From an uncultured Bacteroidales bacterium (GTDB lineage Bacteria > Bacteroidota > Bacteroidia > Bacteroidales > UBA932), in contig CANRID010000023.1 of the NCBI GenBank assembly GCA_947630665.1, positions 1 through 38,384 on the forward strand: 38,384 nt of DNA, written 5' to 3'. This document shows positions 25,706 through 34,248 of this stretch, piece by piece (positions within the stretch are counted from its first letter, which is position 1; the number at the start of each line of letters is the position of its first letter). The notes under the pieces are model-generated. The model was not told where the DNA came from and ran no database searches. It was given only the letters and a program-made list of their open reading frames with translations. The translations under genes were made by a program, and so were the position numbers.

Positions 25706-25802
25706 ATTCTAATTATATCATTTGGCGTTGTGTGTTCTGTAAACATTCCTTAAGAAAATTTGGAATGTTGGAATTTTGTGGCTACTTTTAGAAAGATGAA
25801 AA

Positions 25803-25830
25803 GCAAGCCGAAGGGCCTGCACTTTTTTTT
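25803..25830. terminator. Terminator at the end of the polysaccharide operon
   Basis: On the minus strand GCAGGCC-CTTC-GGCTTGC (25820-25803) forms a 7-bp stem with one G-T wobble, followed by TTTTCATCTTT. On the plus strand the same hairpin, with one mismatch, is followed by eight Ts (25823-25830). It probably works in both directions. Confidence 0.7.
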
Positions 25831-25918
25831 GATTGCAGCCGATGTCCGACCTATTCTTTCGGCTTCGGAATGAATCCGAAAGTTCCTTTCAGAATATAAG
25901 GACATCCGTACCAATGCG

Positions 25919-26110
25919 TCCTTTGCCGCCCATTCGTCGCAGATAGCCGGCACCCTGTCGGGACTCCCGTCATCCACCAGGATGATTTCTATATCCTGCA
26001 AAGTCTGGTTTACGAGCGATGCCACGCACCGGTCCAACCATCTTTCCGTCCGGTAACACGGTACGATAACCGATATTTTCGGTAGTCTGAAAATTTAACG
26101 TTTGAAGCAT
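25919..26110 (-). pseudogene. GT2 glycosyltransferase, 5' remnant
   Basis: The minus-strand sequence from the ATG at 26110 matches the first 65 or so codons of the intact GT2 gene at 36390-37457. The copy is 2 nt shorter near codon 7, which throws it out of frame. Similarity stops after the EWAAKDA segment, and unrelated sequence follows up to the terminator. In the shifted frame it still reads RCVASLVNQTLQDIEIILVD. It is a broken remnant and should not be expected to work. Confidence 0.85.
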
Positions 26111-26152
26111 TTATCCTTAATAAAATAAAACGGGAAGACAAGTGCAGTTTTT
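25919..26152 (-). repeat. Direct repeat copy 1 (wecG tail + GT2 head)
   Basis: About 234 bp matching 37263-37493 in the same orientation, with roughly 13 substitutions and two small indels by eye. It spans the last codons of the wecG-like gene and the start of the GT2 remnant. Confidence 0.9.
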
Positions 26153-26829
26153 AGATATCTCTCACGTGTATGTTTCTCTTTATAGAAACGATATAGAAAT
26201 CTTAAATTGTATTTATCCATCCATTGAGGGTAATATTGGACACCTTTCATGCTCAATTGAGAAAAGAAACCTCCGCATGTAAATCCAATTCCCTGATAAC
26301 CGGCATCTTTCAATGTACTCAAGAAACGTTCCTGCATAGGCGCACCCATTCCGACAATTACGTAGTCGGGACTAAGACGGATAATATTTTCACATTCCTT
26401 TAGTATTTCATCCTTTGACGAAAAATATCCGTTCCTATATCCTGCGATTTGAATTCCAGGGTATTGTCCCGATAAAATTTTTACTGCTTTTTCTATCTCC
26501 TCCTGCCGGGCTCCTGCCAAATATACTCTCTTGCCTTCAGACAGAATGTGTTGGAACAACCGGGATGCAATAGAAGTCATATCAAAACTGCGACGTCTGA
26601 CTTTTCTGCCATAAAACAACCTGATGGAAACAGCCAAAACAGATCCATCTACCATTACCGAATCAAAACCGGCATACAATCTTTCTTGTTTCAATGCCGT
26701 CAGATACGAAACTGGATTCAAAAATGTATGTATCTTTCCTGGAACTGTCAGTATTTCTTCAATCGAGAGTCTATCCGTGAGAAGTATAGATTTCACTAAT
26801 GGAGGACAACTTTGAAGTTTTGATGTCAT
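26095..26829 (-). CDS. WecG/TagA/CpsF family glycosyltransferase
   Basis: 244 residues. Family signatures are visible: FLNPVSYL near residue 38, MVDGSVLAVSIRLF, RRRSFDMT, FLxGA-like VYLAGARQEEIEKA, and VIVGMGAPMQERFL with the conserved GxPxQE. These enzymes add the second sugar (a HexNAc or mannosaminuronate) to undecaprenyl-diphosphate-linked sugar. It starts inside the last 59 bp of the wzy gene. The final codons are part of the direct repeat and are followed directly by a GT2 remnant. The gene is AT-rich. Confidence 0.92.
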   Translation of the reverse strand: MTSKLQSCPPLVKSILLTDRLSIEEILTVPGKIHTFLNPVSYLTALKQERLYAGFDSVMVDGSVLAVSIRLFYGRKVRRRSFDMTSIASRLFQHILSEGKRVYLAGARQEEIEKAVKILSGQYPGIQIAGYRNGYFSSKDEILKECENIIRLSPDYVIVGMGAPMQERFLSTLKDAGYQGIGFTCGGFFSQLSMKGVQYYPQWMDKYNLRFLYRFYKEKHTRERYLKTALVFPFYFIKDKCFKR

Positions 26830-27928
26830 TTTTAGTCTGGGTTATTCGTGCGTATAGATATTCTCCATATAGGAACCATGACATATTCAAGAAGCAATTG
26901 GGCAAAAATGTCTCACATATTCCATGAAAAGCGTACATAACTAAAATGGCGACTTCCGTCATTCTGTCGTTATCATACATGTATTTGATTACTGTTGTAT
27001 TGACTAATATCCATAACATCAAAAAAATTGCTCCTTCACAAATCAACATATCCAGATATGCACAATCAAGAACACAATAATCACTGCCAAAATTTTCGTA
27101 TATAGGCTGTCCTAATAGTTTGACACTATATCGGTTTAAATAATAATTGCCCAAATGTATTCTCCCTTGTACCAATTTATCCATATATATTAAAACCGGA
27201 CTATCTCCATATTTTGCCGCCGTGAACCAAGATATTCCAAAGCATATGACCGGTGATAATATACAGGACCATCTTACAAGTTTCCATTTTTTAATATGTC
27301 CATTCCGTAATATTGTTAGAATGAATAAAAGAATCAGTACGGATATGAAACCAGACCTGGAAAACATATATAAGTACATCAGATAACTTATGATAAATAT
27401 GCATACTATATGTCGAAATTTCAGGCTATTTCTTTTAATAAACAGATATAAACATACTACTGCCGTATAAGATATATATCCGATATTACCGCGTTTTATT
27501 ATTGATCTCCATTCGCCATTTATAAACCTACTCGTTTCCCATCCGTGCCTGTTTAAAATACAGACGGCAAAAAGAAAAATTAATCCGACTATCAGACAAA
27601 TCCTATAAATTTTCCGATCTGCATTTACACCTTTCATCAATATTATCATGACAACGGAAAAAAAAGCACCTTGCTTTTCGCAGGTAAATACAAGAATTGC
27701 TGTATAAACCAACAATGATGCAAGCAACAGAAACAAATTCTTGCTATATTTCTTATGTAAAACGAATATGACAAAACATCCGAAGCATATTACTCCCATC
27801 GCCCTTAACAGAACACTTTCCGCCGTGATATTAAGCAATTTAATAGCAAATAAAGGCAAAAAGAAAATCAAAAAACCAACTTCATTTAAGGATGCTCTCA
27901 TTTTATAGACAGTATAAGACTTGATCAT
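26771..27928 (-). CDS. O-antigen/capsule polymerase, Wzy-like
   Basis: 385 residues with about 10-11 hydrophobic segments, many short basic loops and a large extracytoplasmic loop after residue 235. Wzy proteins share topology more than sequence. The family's typical FSRSGFISVLILL segment is present (residues about 194-206), and the position among wzx, wecG and glycosyltransferase genes supports the call. It would join repeat units in the periplasm. It is strongly AT-rich and overlaps the wecG gene by 59 bp. Confidence 0.82.
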   Translation of the reverse strand: MIKSYTVYKMRASLNEVGFLIFFLPLFAIKLLNITAESVLLRAMGVICFGCFVIFVLHKKYSKNLFLLLASLLVYTAILVFTCEKQGAFFSVVMIILMKGVNADRKIYRICLIVGLIFLFAVCILNRHGWETSRFINGEWRSIIKRGNIGYISYTAVVCLYLFIKRNSLKFRHIVCIFIISYLMYLYMFSRSGFISVLILLFILTILRNGHIKKWKLVRWSCILSPVICFGISWFTAAKYGDSPVLIYMDKLVQGRIHLGNYYLNRYSVKLLGQPIYENFGSDYCVLDCAYLDMLICEGAIFLMLWILVNTTVIKYMYDNDRMTEVAILVMYAFHGICETFLPNCFLNMSWFLYGEYLYARITQTKNDIKTSKLSSISEIYTSHG

Positions 27929-27950
27929 TCACTACTATCTTCAAATCAAA

Positions 27951-28673
27951 CTAATGTTTTATAAATGATTTTAAAACAGGATACTTTGTCGATAAAGGCA
28001 GCCACAGATATAATAAAATTTTCTTCCACGCTGGCTGCCAGCTTCCTGCGAAGTGATGAATGCAATATGTATTCTTTGTAATTGATATTTTCTTTGTCAC
28101 ATAGTTTTTTGGACAAAAAAAATCACAGGGAAGTACACTTACGCATTCCGGTGAATCCTCAAATTCGGAAATTCCATTGACATAACTCAGTCTATAATGA
28201 GCGGATATCACATGGGTCAATACTGACGGCAGCACGGCAGTCTGTTCTACTCCATCTTCATTAACGAATTTGCGTCCATGATAATAACCCAGACTTTGCA
28301 TAATCCAGGGAATACCTTTCTCTGCTCCCATTACGGCGGCCTCTATCCCTTGAGGACTGTTTTCGCGACATATGAAGTAGGGCAGATGTAACAGATCGTT
28401 AAAGGACTTCAAGACTTCCACATCGCAGTCAAGGTAGATGCCGCCCTCGGTGGCCAAGGCATAAAGCCGTATATAGTCGGCGGCAAAAGCATATTTTTTC
28501 CGTTCAAAGGCTTGTCTTACCCAAATATTCTTTCCCAAAGGGAAACGCTTCCGATCCCATTTCACGAATTCATAATCCGGCAGGTTTTTTCTCCAACTTT
28601 CTATGTTGTACATAAAACTGGCCGGCATTGCGTCTTCACTCAACCAGCAATAATGAATTTTCTTGGGTATCAT
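27951..28673 (-). CDS. GT32 family glycosyltransferase
   Basis: 240 residues. It begins with MIPKKIHYCWL, typical of the capsular polysaccharide synthesis / GT32 group. It has FAADYIRLYALATEGGIYLDCDVEV with the metal and nucleotide-binding DxD (LDCDVE, about residue 82) and a C-terminal IHHFAGSW. It adds a hexose to the growing repeat unit at the cytoplasmic face. 22 bp separate it from wzy. Confidence 0.9.
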   Translation of the reverse strand: MIPKKIHYCWLSEDAMPASFMYNIESWRKNLPDYEFVKWDRKRFPLGKNIWVRQAFERKKYAFAADYIRLYALATEGGIYLDCDVEVLKSFNDLLHLPYFICRENSPQGIEAAVMGAEKGIPWIMQSLGYYHGRKFVNEDGVEQTAVLPSVLTHVISAHYRLSYVNGISEFEDSPECVSVLPCDFFCPKNYVTKKISITKNTYCIHHFAGSWQPAWKKILLYLWLPLSTKYPVLKSFIKH

Positions 28674-28686
28674 ATTCTTTTGTGAA

Positions 28687-28785
28687 TTACTCTTTCTTCC
28701 TTATCGCTTTATGTTTATACAGTAGATTAATCAGCAGTATTCTGGAATGCATTTGTCCATAGTCCTTTACGTTAAGCGCCCGCAT
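28687..28785 (-). CDS. Possible 32-residue ORF or coding remnant
   Basis: An ATG at 28785 opens 32 codons ending 13 bp before the GT32 start codon. The peptide begins MRALNVKDYGQMHSRILL and ends in basic residues. The frame continues open upstream for 13 codons with two Cys, which suggests the C-terminal tail of a lost protein rather than a true small gene. No function is claimed. Confidence 0.3.
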   Translation of the reverse strand: MRALNVKDYGQMHSRILLINLLYKHKAIRKKE

Positions 28786-28804
28786 GCAGTCTCCACAACG
28801 GACA

Positions 28805-29913
28805 TCACTTCCTGCCAGTCAGCACGTACAGAACCGAAGGCATGAATCTGCGCATCAGATAAAATATCCCCAACAGAGCACCGACGCATATAATGAGTGT
28901 AGACACGAATACACAAATCATTGCAAAATCAGTCGATGGTTTGACAGCGAAAAACAACGTCTTCAGTATAACGCTATTAATAGTCCTATGTGAAACATAA
29001 ATGAAAAAGGATGACGCCACAAGAAAAGAAGTCACATGGCAATGTCCGTGACGCAGCATCCACGCCGACATGTTGTATGCAAAGACGAGACCGGCTATTT
29101 TATTAAGTGACTTGAGAGTGGTTGTTAACTCAGGACATAGATGTATGCTCGCCACATATCCGAGGCCCAACATCAGATACAAAATGGCGGATATCCTGAA
29201 ATAGCGTCCGAACTCAGCCGTCATGTCCTTGCCGCGGATGCTCATGCAGGCTCCCCAGGAAAAGAAGAAAAATGCCGTCGACAACTGATTTGCATGTCCC
29301 ATGGGAATTCCGCTCAAAATGAACCACAAAGCTCCGGACACGATTACAAACATATTTCCAAATCGTTTTGCCATATGCCAGATGAAAGGTGCAATAAGCA
29401 CCACTATCATCAAATCACGCACAAACCATAATGGGTAATCAATAGGGTATATGCTAAAACTGTCAATACTCGTAGTACGAGGTCGAATTCCTTTTCCGCT
29501 GTCCCAAAAATCCCATAGCAGATGCGGGATTGTCAGATCTAATGATTCATAGCCAGTAACGAATTGGCTGAAATAAGGCGAACCTACCACAATAGCACGA
29601 ATAATGAATAAACTGTTCCATAACAGATATGGAATCAGAAGAGTATGTACCCTGTTCCTTAGTTTCCGGAAGTATTTTTCACGTGTCAATTCTATCCCAA
29701 GAAAAAATACATATCCCGAAATGAAATAATATATCGGAACACTTTGACCAGAGAAAAACCCGTATATGAAATAAGATATTTCGTGAAAAACTGGTATGGA
29801 AAATCCTTGACTTAATTGTAATAGTTACCTAAAGTATGACTGGTAAGTACTACTATCGCCAAAGGAAACCTCAACAGATCCAAGGCTTGCGAATGCGGAC
29901 TTTTTTCTTTCAT
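28805..29913 (-). pseudogene. Acyltransferase family 3 (O-acetyltransferase-like), frameshifted
   Basis: The ATG at 29913 starts a typical acyltransferase-3 N-terminus with ALDLLRFPLAIVVLTSH, including the conserved Arg and His, which ends at a stop codon at 29812. From about 29822 on, another frame continues the same protein: PIYYFISGYVFF, the RxxR-like RKLRNRVHTLLIPYLLWN, and eight or more membrane segments to the stop codon at 28805. Joined, the protein would be about 365 residues, normal for the family, which acetylates or acylates surface sugars. A single +/-1 base change near 29815-29827 splits it. Loss of function is likely unless this is a sequencing error. Confidence 0.85.
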
Positions 29914-30019
29914 ACCCATCTTGGTCACATCCATCTTCGGTGGCAATAACATAAAGACATTTTCCATAAGGCATGGCTACCAGAGAAAAATCCGCATCTA
30001 CCGGCATCTGCCCGAAATC

Positions 30020-31009
30020 TTACTTCCGGATAAAAGTGTATGAATTTTCATCACGTTTTGTTATGCGTTTCAATCGCAGATATATTCTATAGGCGATGTC
30101 CTTATATCCCAGAGCCGAAAGAACGGTGAAGAATTTAATTTTCAGACTGACACGGGCCCGTAAAAAATTAACTGCCTTAGAACGGTATTTCTCCTGCCAC
30201 TCGGAAGCGGTCAATAGATTCTTAATAAAATAATCATAGGCTGTAACAGTCAGCCACGCATTGTATATTCGCGGACTTGTCCGGTATAAATCATCCTTGC
30301 AATGATTGTGTAGATTGTCCCAGACCGATATTATTATATCTTTCCCTTTTTTTCTTTTCGTCAATGAATTTGGATTGGAGTACCGGTCGTAATGATAGAA
30401 AGCTTTTGGCAAATAAGAAATCTTCTTGATTCTGCACAAGAACTGTATGGTCACACAATCATCCTCTGCCTGCGCCATGTCCTCGGGAAAAATGATTCGG
30501 TAATTTCTATAGCAGGCCAGACGTATCAGCTGGTTACCGAGCAGAAGTTTTATCCTATTGGTAATAATAAAGTCGGATAATATTTTAAAAGGGGCCAACG
30601 AGATTGGCTTTTGGTGTTTGCATACTGTTTTGTTTTCGTATTCCATGTAAAAATCGCAAAATACCATGTCCGCATCCTCTTCTTTCGCTTTTTCATATAG
30701 TTTTTCCAACATCTCCGGCTCTACCCAGTCGTCCGGATCGACATGGATGGTATATTCCCCCAAAGCGTTGTCTATTGCGCATTGGCGGGCCGAAGAGACG
30801 CCTTCGTGTTCCTTGTGAAAAATCCTGATACGTCCATCCTGTTTCGCATACTCATCGCATATCCTGCCGGAACGGTCAGGACTGCCGTCATCGACGAGTA
30901 AGATTTCGAAATCCCTGAAGGTCTGCCCGAGCAGGCTTTCCATACAGCGGTAAAGGTAGGCTTCGGCCTTATATACCGCTACGATTACGGTAATTCCGGG
31001 ATTTATCAT
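30020..31009 (-). CDS. GT2 family glycosyltransferase
   Basis: About 329 residues, starting at the ATG at 31009, which overlaps the preceding stop codon as ATGA; the open frame reaches 31039 but MINPGITVIVAVYKAE is the normal start. GT-A motifs: VDDGSPDRS, GVSSARQCAIDNALGEYTIHVDPDDW (DxD-like), EDDCVTIQFLC. It transfers a sugar onto the repeat unit. A basic tail follows. The acyltransferase remnant comes 107 bp downstream. Confidence 0.9.
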   Translation of the reverse strand: MINPGITVIVAVYKAEAYLYRCMESLLGQTFRDFEILLVDDGSPDRSGRICDEYAKQDGRIRIFHKEHEGVSSARQCAIDNALGEYTIHVDPDDWVEPEMLEKLYEKAKEEDADMVFCDFYMEYENKTVCKHQKPISLAPFKILSDFIITNRIKLLLGNQLIRLACYRNYRIIFPEDMAQAEDDCVTIQFLCRIKKISYLPKAFYHYDRYSNPNSLTKRKKGKDIIISVWDNLHNHCKDDLYRTSPRIYNAWLTVTAYDYFIKNLLTASEWQEKYRSKAVNFLRARVSLKIKFFTVLSALGYKDIAYRIYLRLKRITKRDENSYTFIRK

Positions 31010-31635
31010 ATTTTTCCTCTTTTCAGAAATTTCAGCCAATTAAATCTGTCGTAAAATCTCAATGGCAGGATCCGACGGAAAAGATACAATCCTGTCAATT
31101 CCTCACGATTCTCATATCCTTTTATGTGGTAGGCACACTTGATCTGTGGATATTCCCGATGGGTCAGGGCTACTTTATTCCTGTAGGACAACGCATCGAA
31201 CCGTTCCAAATCTTTTATGGTACAACCGTCGCATTCGACTAAAATAAAAAACATCTTGTTGCGGTTGATACGTTTTTCTCTCCTTCTCCAGGCTTCTTTC
31301 GCTTGTTCAATATTTTGGTAATGAATAAAGTATATATGTATTCCATTCATTAGAGCTACTGGATATGGACGGTCGCTGTCTATAGCATAGATGTCCGCAC
31401 CGATATGGCGCTCCAATGCGGAGATGTAATCGATATAATCGGCGGGAGGTATCATAAGGTTCACCGTTGGAGAGTTGAATGGCAATCTGAAATCCGATGC
31501 GACAAATGACCCTATGCAGTTGTTGCAAAAGATGGAAATGTCCGGATCCACTTTCCCTACCCAAAAGCAGTCCAGCACAAAGCGGCGTATTCTTCTTTGA
31601 AGCGATAAATATGACATGAAAAACAGACGATTCAA
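31006..31635 (-). CDS. DUF1919 family protein of polysaccharide loci
   Basis: 209 residues. The segment ISIFCNNCIGSFVASDFRLPFNSPTVNLMIPPADYIDYI matches the core of DUF1919 (a CNNC..G..D..L.F.SPTVNL pattern), and the end VALTHREYPQIKCAYHIKGY fits too. Members occur next to glycosyltransferases and are annotated as exopolysaccharide biosynthesis proteins without a known reaction. It lies 4 bp from wzx and overlaps the next GT2 gene. Confidence 0.8.
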   Translation of the reverse strand: MNRLFFMSYLSLQRRIRRFVLDCFWVGKVDPDISIFCNNCIGSFVASDFRLPFNSPTVNLMIPPADYIDYISALERHIGADIYAIDSDRPYPVALMNGIHIYFIHYQNIEQAKEAWRRREKRINRNKMFFILVECDGCTIKDLERFDALSYRNKVALTHREYPQIKCAYHIKGYENREELTGLYLFRRILPLRFYDRFNWLKFLKRGKI

Positions 31636-31639
31636 GGAA

Positions 31640-33175
31640 TCAGAATTTAGGCATGGCTATTGGTAAAAAACGGCGGACCGCATTTCTGAATTCCTTAGAG
31701 AACATTATAAACAGAAGGAAGAAAACAGGCATACTGTAAACTATATGCAATATGCTGTTGTATATCCATTCCATCAGGCTATGTGAGAGACTGATGAAGT
31801 GCAGCGTCATAATCCGGCAAATGCTTGCCGCCACTGCAATCAATGACATAATCTTGATTAAAAGTCCGATATATACTTTGACTGAAATCTGAAATCCGCG
31901 GCTGTACAAGAAATAAGGCTTCCAGCATATTTGGAACAATAATCCGATCAGCCTGCCGGCAAGTATTCCGGGCAATCCCCAACAGCTACCTAACAGAATG
32001 GAAAAAGACAGATGCAAGACCCCCTCTGTAACAGATGAGAACACATCCTGAAACAGTCCGAAAGCCGACAGGAACAATTCAAAACTGTTTGCCATGGATA
32101 AGAATGTGGTCAATATCAAGATATGAAAGGAAACGGCGTCTATCAAATACTCGCTGCCAAACCACAACGAAATGAAAGGAGTGGTCAGTTGATACAGACA
32201 AAAGCAGATAATTGCTGCCAGCCAATACCGGATAGTGATGTATTCTTGGAAGAAAGCCTGTATTTGCCGGGGATTTTTCTCTGTCGCCAGATTTCCGATT
32301 CCAGCCCTCATCCCTTCGAACAGGGCGGAAAACAGAACGGATATATTAGTGATAATCGCGAGGTAATTTCCATAAACAGCGACCATCGGCAGCGACAAAC
32401 ATCCGTAAATTATTAAAGGACCGGTCTGGTCGACCACATAGAACGATATTTTATGAAAGAACAATTGTTTGGTCTTACGGGTGATTCCGTCATATTTTCG
32501 GAGCAGACGCTTTCCTTCAGACAAATCGGGGTGAAGCCATGGATAATTTTGTCTGACTGTCCGGTTCAGGGACAGACAGCACATAATGGCAACGCCCGCT
32601 TCGATGACAAGGTAGAAAAAGTATCCGTAATGCAGATATTTTATCCCCAGAATCTGGATAATAACCCCAAAAGCCTGCCAGCCCTTTACGCTGTAGGTGA
32701 TCTTATATGCCTGCTGGTCCGCGTTCAGTACAATTTGCCGGTAATTGGCCACATACCCGAGTACAGCTCCGGCCAGCAAGACGGTAAACATTCCGTAGGC
32801 ATACCATAACGGCGGTTTCATTTGGGAAAATGTCCATGGGAAAAGCATCATCATTACCGTGCCGCCGGCCAGTATGATATACGCTACTCGTCTGTAGAGC
32901 CATCCTTGTAAAGAAACGATTTCGTTTACGGCCTCCCGGTCGGACCGGGCCAGTGGCATGTACAGAAAATAGGAAACGGCGCTGCCAATCCCCAGTTCCG
33001 TCAGATTCAGCAATCCCAGAAGATTGGTAATAGTGGTGTTGAGCCCCAGCACTTCGATGCCGAAATGGTCGATAAAAATCTTCCGGGAAAAGAAACGGAA
33101 AAAAAGAATCAACATGGAGAAGCATAAAGATATACGGATATTCTTGATGCTTTGTCTGGTACGGTTGACTGGCAT
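31640..33175 (-). CDS. Polysaccharide flippase, Wzx-like
   Basis: 511 residues with about 12-14 membrane segments of the MOP/PST exporter type. The N-terminus RKIFIDHFGIEVLGLNTTITNLLGLLNLTELGIGSAVSYFLY is highly typical of Bacteroidetes Wzx homologues. It would flip the lipid-linked repeat unit across the inner membrane for Wzy polymerisation. Neighbours on both sides are a few bp away, so it is in mid-operon. Confidence 0.93.
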   Translation of the reverse strand: MPVNRTRQSIKNIRISLCFSMLILFFRFFSRKIFIDHFGIEVLGLNTTITNLLGLLNLTELGIGSAVSYFLYMPLARSDREAVNEIVSLQGWLYRRVAYIILAGGTVMMMLFPWTFSQMKPPLWYAYGMFTVLLAGAVLGYVANYRQIVLNADQQAYKITYSVKGWQAFGVIIQILGIKYLHYGYFFYLVIEAGVAIMCCLSLNRTVRQNYPWLHPDLSEGKRLLRKYDGITRKTKQLFFHKISFYVVDQTGPLIIYGCLSLPMVAVYGNYLAIITNISVLFSALFEGMRAGIGNLATEKNPRQIQAFFQEYITIRYWLAAIICFCLYQLTTPFISLWFGSEYLIDAVSFHILILTTFLSMANSFELFLSAFGLFQDVFSSVTEGVLHLSFSILLGSCWGLPGILAGRLIGLLFQICWKPYFLYSRGFQISVKVYIGLLIKIMSLIAVAASICRIMTLHFISLSHSLMEWIYNSILHIVYSMPVFFLLFIMFSKEFRNAVRRFLPIAMPKF

Positions 33176-33177
33176 GG

Positions 33178-34248
33178 TCAGCGTATGTTGTATCTCAGAA
33201 ATTCTATGGATTTTCGGCGCATTTCCGCGAGGTTCTGCCGGATAGCTGTATAATCCGCCGGGACGACAGTCGGAGAGAAATCCGCATCCGCCAACATCTT
33301 TCCGGCTCCGGCAAGTGACAGCAGATTCACATAACGTTCATCCAAGGAGTCATGGGCCCGGATGGCATACAGGGGCTTTTCAAAAATCAGAGCCAAAGCG
33401 GTTCCGTGAAATGAATTAGTGATGACATACCGGGCCTCTCTGAAACAGACTACAAATGTCTGAGGGCTGGCCACATTGTATGACAGGTCGGTGACTCCGC
33501 AATTCAAGGATTGCGCCAACCTGTGCGCTTTCTTGAGGATATTACGGTTGGTTTCTCTGCTGTTTCTGGATCTCATCAGATAAACCACTACCGATGCCTT
33601 TTGCTTTCTTCCGGCATTTCCGAAACTGTCCCAATAGGCAGACGATATCAACAACGTGGGGTCGAGTACGTTCTCCCCCCATCTTCCGGTCATGTCATAG
33701 ACCAGTCTTCCGATGGCTTTTTCCCGAAATGACAGGGCAGAAAAATTTTCCAGGCCCTGTCTTACCGCCTCCACGCCTATCCGGTGTAACGACTCATAGT
33801 TGGAACTGATGGCATAGCCTACCACCTTGCTGCGGGAGGGGCGGATGAACTGCCCCCAATAGACTTCATCCCTGCCATTTGTACAGTGAAGGCTCCATAA
33901 CTGGTCGCTTCCTATGACATAACAGTCGAATGGAGGGAGGACGGTTCGGGTACATTTGGGAGTGGTATGCAGGTATCTTTTACGGAAGCGATGATAGCGG
34001 ACCGTACGCAGAAGTCTTGTCCCGCTTGTTGCCATATAATGGCATATACTTTTCAAATGCGGATGCACGAGCATCGGGCGGACATACTTCCAGCTGAATA
34101 TCGCGTACAGACTTTCTATGTAGGGCTGTCTGTAATCTATGACCCGCACTTCATGCCCCATGCTTTCCAGCACTTGCTGCAAGGCATGACATTGCAGGAC
34201 TGCCCCGTAATTGTGTGCACGGTGAAATGTCAATATCCCTACTTTCAT
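33178..34248 (-). CDS. Polysaccharide pyruvyl transferase family protein
   Basis: 356 residues from the ATG at 34248 (MKVGILTFHRAHNYGAVLQ), which overlaps the preceding stop codon as ATGA; the longer open frame to 34431 lies within the upstream gene. The GAVLQ N-terminus, YVIGSDQLW, FREKAIGRLV, LDPTLL and YVITNSFHGTALALIFEKPL are all landmarks of the family. It adds a pyruvate ketal from phosphoenolpyruvate to a sugar residue. It is coupled to the FrhB-like gene, a common pairing. Confidence 0.92.
   Translation of the reverse strand: MKVGILTFHRAHNYGAVLQCHALQQVLESMGHEVRVIDYRQPYIESLYAIFSWKYVRPMLVHPHLKSICHYMATSGTRLLRTVRYHRFRKRYLHTTPKCTRTVLPPFDCYVIGSDQLWSLHCTNGRDEVYWGQFIRPSRSKVVGYAISSNYESLHRIGVEAVRQGLENFSALSFREKAIGRLVYDMTGRWGENVLDPTLLISSAYWDSFGNAGRKQKASVVVYLMRSRNSRETNRNILKKAHRLAQSLNCGVTDLSYNVASPQTFVVCFREARYVITNSFHGTALALIFEKPLYAIRAHDSLDERYVNLLSLAGAGKMLADADFSPTVVPADYTAIRQNLAEMRRKSIEFLRYNIR

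Noticed and set aside
25576-25800. CRISPR array or plasmid iterons from the 23-bp repeats
   Set aside because: The repeats abut without spacers, are only three in number, no cas or replication gene is nearby, and a promoter lies next to them.
29800-29830. Phase-variable tract in the acyltransferase
   Set aside because: No homopolymer or short tandem repeat lies at the frameshift, so reversible slippage is not supported.
29825-30007. 60-codon minus-strand frame upstream of the acyltransferase
   Set aside because: The acyltransferase N-terminus is read in the neighbouring frame over the same bases, so this frame is only a by-product.
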